From Streptosporangiales bacterium (GTDB taxonomy: Bacteria; Actinomycetota; Actinomycetes; Streptosporangiales; Streptosporangiaceae), in the NCBI GenBank assembly GCA_009380095.1, contig WHSL01000026.1:1-40954 (forward strand): DNA of 40,954 nt. Reading direction: 5' to 3'. Position 1 is the first letter of the stretch, and each line of letters starts with the position of its first letter. Below the pieces are notes generated by a model. It had not been told where the DNA came from. It saw nothing but the letters and a program-made list of their open reading frames with translations, and ran no database searches. Shown in pieces: positions 40,626 through 40,954 of this stretch. A program made the translations under genes and the position numbers.

Positions 40626-40954
40626 GACACTGCGAACATCCCGGGCGTGGCCGAGGCGGGCGACAGGTTCGGCCAGTCGCTGGCCATCGGCGACGCGGAC
40701 GGCGACGGCAGGGGCGACCTCGCCGTCGGCGTGCCCGGTGAGGACCTGCCCGGCGGCGCCGACGGCGGCGCCACGGTCTTCCTGTACGGCGGCGCCACCG
40801 AGCTCGACACCGCGCGGGCGTGGGCCATCAACCAGGACACGAGCAACATTCCGGGTGGGCCGGAGGCCGGCGACAGGTTCGGCCACGCGAACGCCGTGCT
40901 CGACTTCAACGCCGACGGCAAGGCCGAGCTCTCCGTGGGTTCCTTCGGCGAGAA
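40626..40954 (+). pseudogene. 3' remainder of FG-GAP gene 3 after the premature stop (runs off the window)
   Basis: The frame of the preceding CDS stays open from 40626 to the window end and encodes the sixth and seventh repeats: GDRFGQSLAIGDADGDGRGD, the VGVPGEDLPGGADGG block, AWAINQDTSNIPGG and LDFNADGKAELSVGS. All match paralogues 1 and 2 at the same positions. No frameshift, deletion or in-frame start is seen, so only the single stop separates it from the upstream part. The true C-terminus (TTTARLGS-like) lies outside the window. Confidence 0.8.

Noticed and set aside
37794-40886. Very long minus-strand open frame (1030 codons) antisense to the FG-GAP genes
   Set aside because: It mirrors the codon bias of the + strand FG-GAP genes, spans three separate genes and intergenic terminators, and its translation is low-complexity Val/Ala/Gly/Arg with no recognisable domain.

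Overview
The window is very GC-rich DNA with dense genes, frequent GTG starts, ATGA/GTGA overlaps and actinobacterial families throughout. The block ppiA - rhomboid - crgA - DUF881 - sortase - pknB - pknA - pbpA - rodA - stp - fhaB - fhaA - tRNA-Leu is the conserved cell-division / cell-wall cluster that sits near oriC in filamentous and mycelial Actinobacteria. Flanking genes (DUF1707 protein, GPP34 protein, SSI-like lipoprotein, FG-GAP proteins) fit a Streptosporangiales- or Streptomyces-like organism; the exact genus cannot be read from the sequence. oriC, dnaA and dnaN are not in the window.

Layout. 1-3.0 kb: a Baeyer-Villiger-type flavin monooxygenase, a small unknown protein and a DUF1707 membrane protein. 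3.0-16.6 kb: the division/cell-wall block. Its left half (ppiA, rhomboid, crgA, DUF881, sortase E, a 59-residue membrane protein) surrounds a cluster of DnaA-box-like sites and a 163-bp palindromic element. Its right half is one minus-strand operon, fhaA-fhaB-stp-rodA-pbpA-pknA-pknB, ending at a strong hairpin. The trpG/pabA gene often found beside pknB is absent. 16.5-23.5 kb: tRNA-Leu(CAG), a YbdK-type carboxylate-amine ligase with unusual codon use, a GPP34 protein, TenA, an Fpg/Nei glycosylase, a subtilisin-inhibitor-like lipoprotein, a rhodanese, a TPP riboswitch with a greatly enlarged internal arm in front of an NCS1/CytX-like permease, and Ogt. 23.7-29.6 kb: a PAS-GAF-PAS histidine kinase, a small lipoprotein, an RsbW-like ATPase, a cytochrome P450 and arginine deiminase.

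29.6-36 kb is a compact envelope-glycan-like locus. A GT2 glycosyltransferase, a DUF2064 nucleotide-sugar-type transferase and a methyltransferase run leftward. A multi-pass membrane protein resembling GT-C enzymes, a response regulator and a histidine kinase run rightward. An NAD-dependent epimerase with a possible zinc site converges on the kinase. 36.1-40.95 kb holds three tandem paralogous secreted seven-repeat FG-GAP (integrin-alpha-like beta-propeller) genes. The third is interrupted by an in-frame TAG at a conserved Gln codon and runs off the window.

How it fits together. The Ser/Thr kinases, phosphatase and FHA proteins regulate the SEDS/PBP peptidoglycan synthase encoded in the same operon, and CrgA acts at the septum. 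TenA and the riboswitch-controlled permease point to thiamine-pyrimidine salvage. The two-component system, the glycosyltransferase set and the FG-GAP proteins may form a surface-glycosylation/surface-protein module. That last link rests on adjacency only.
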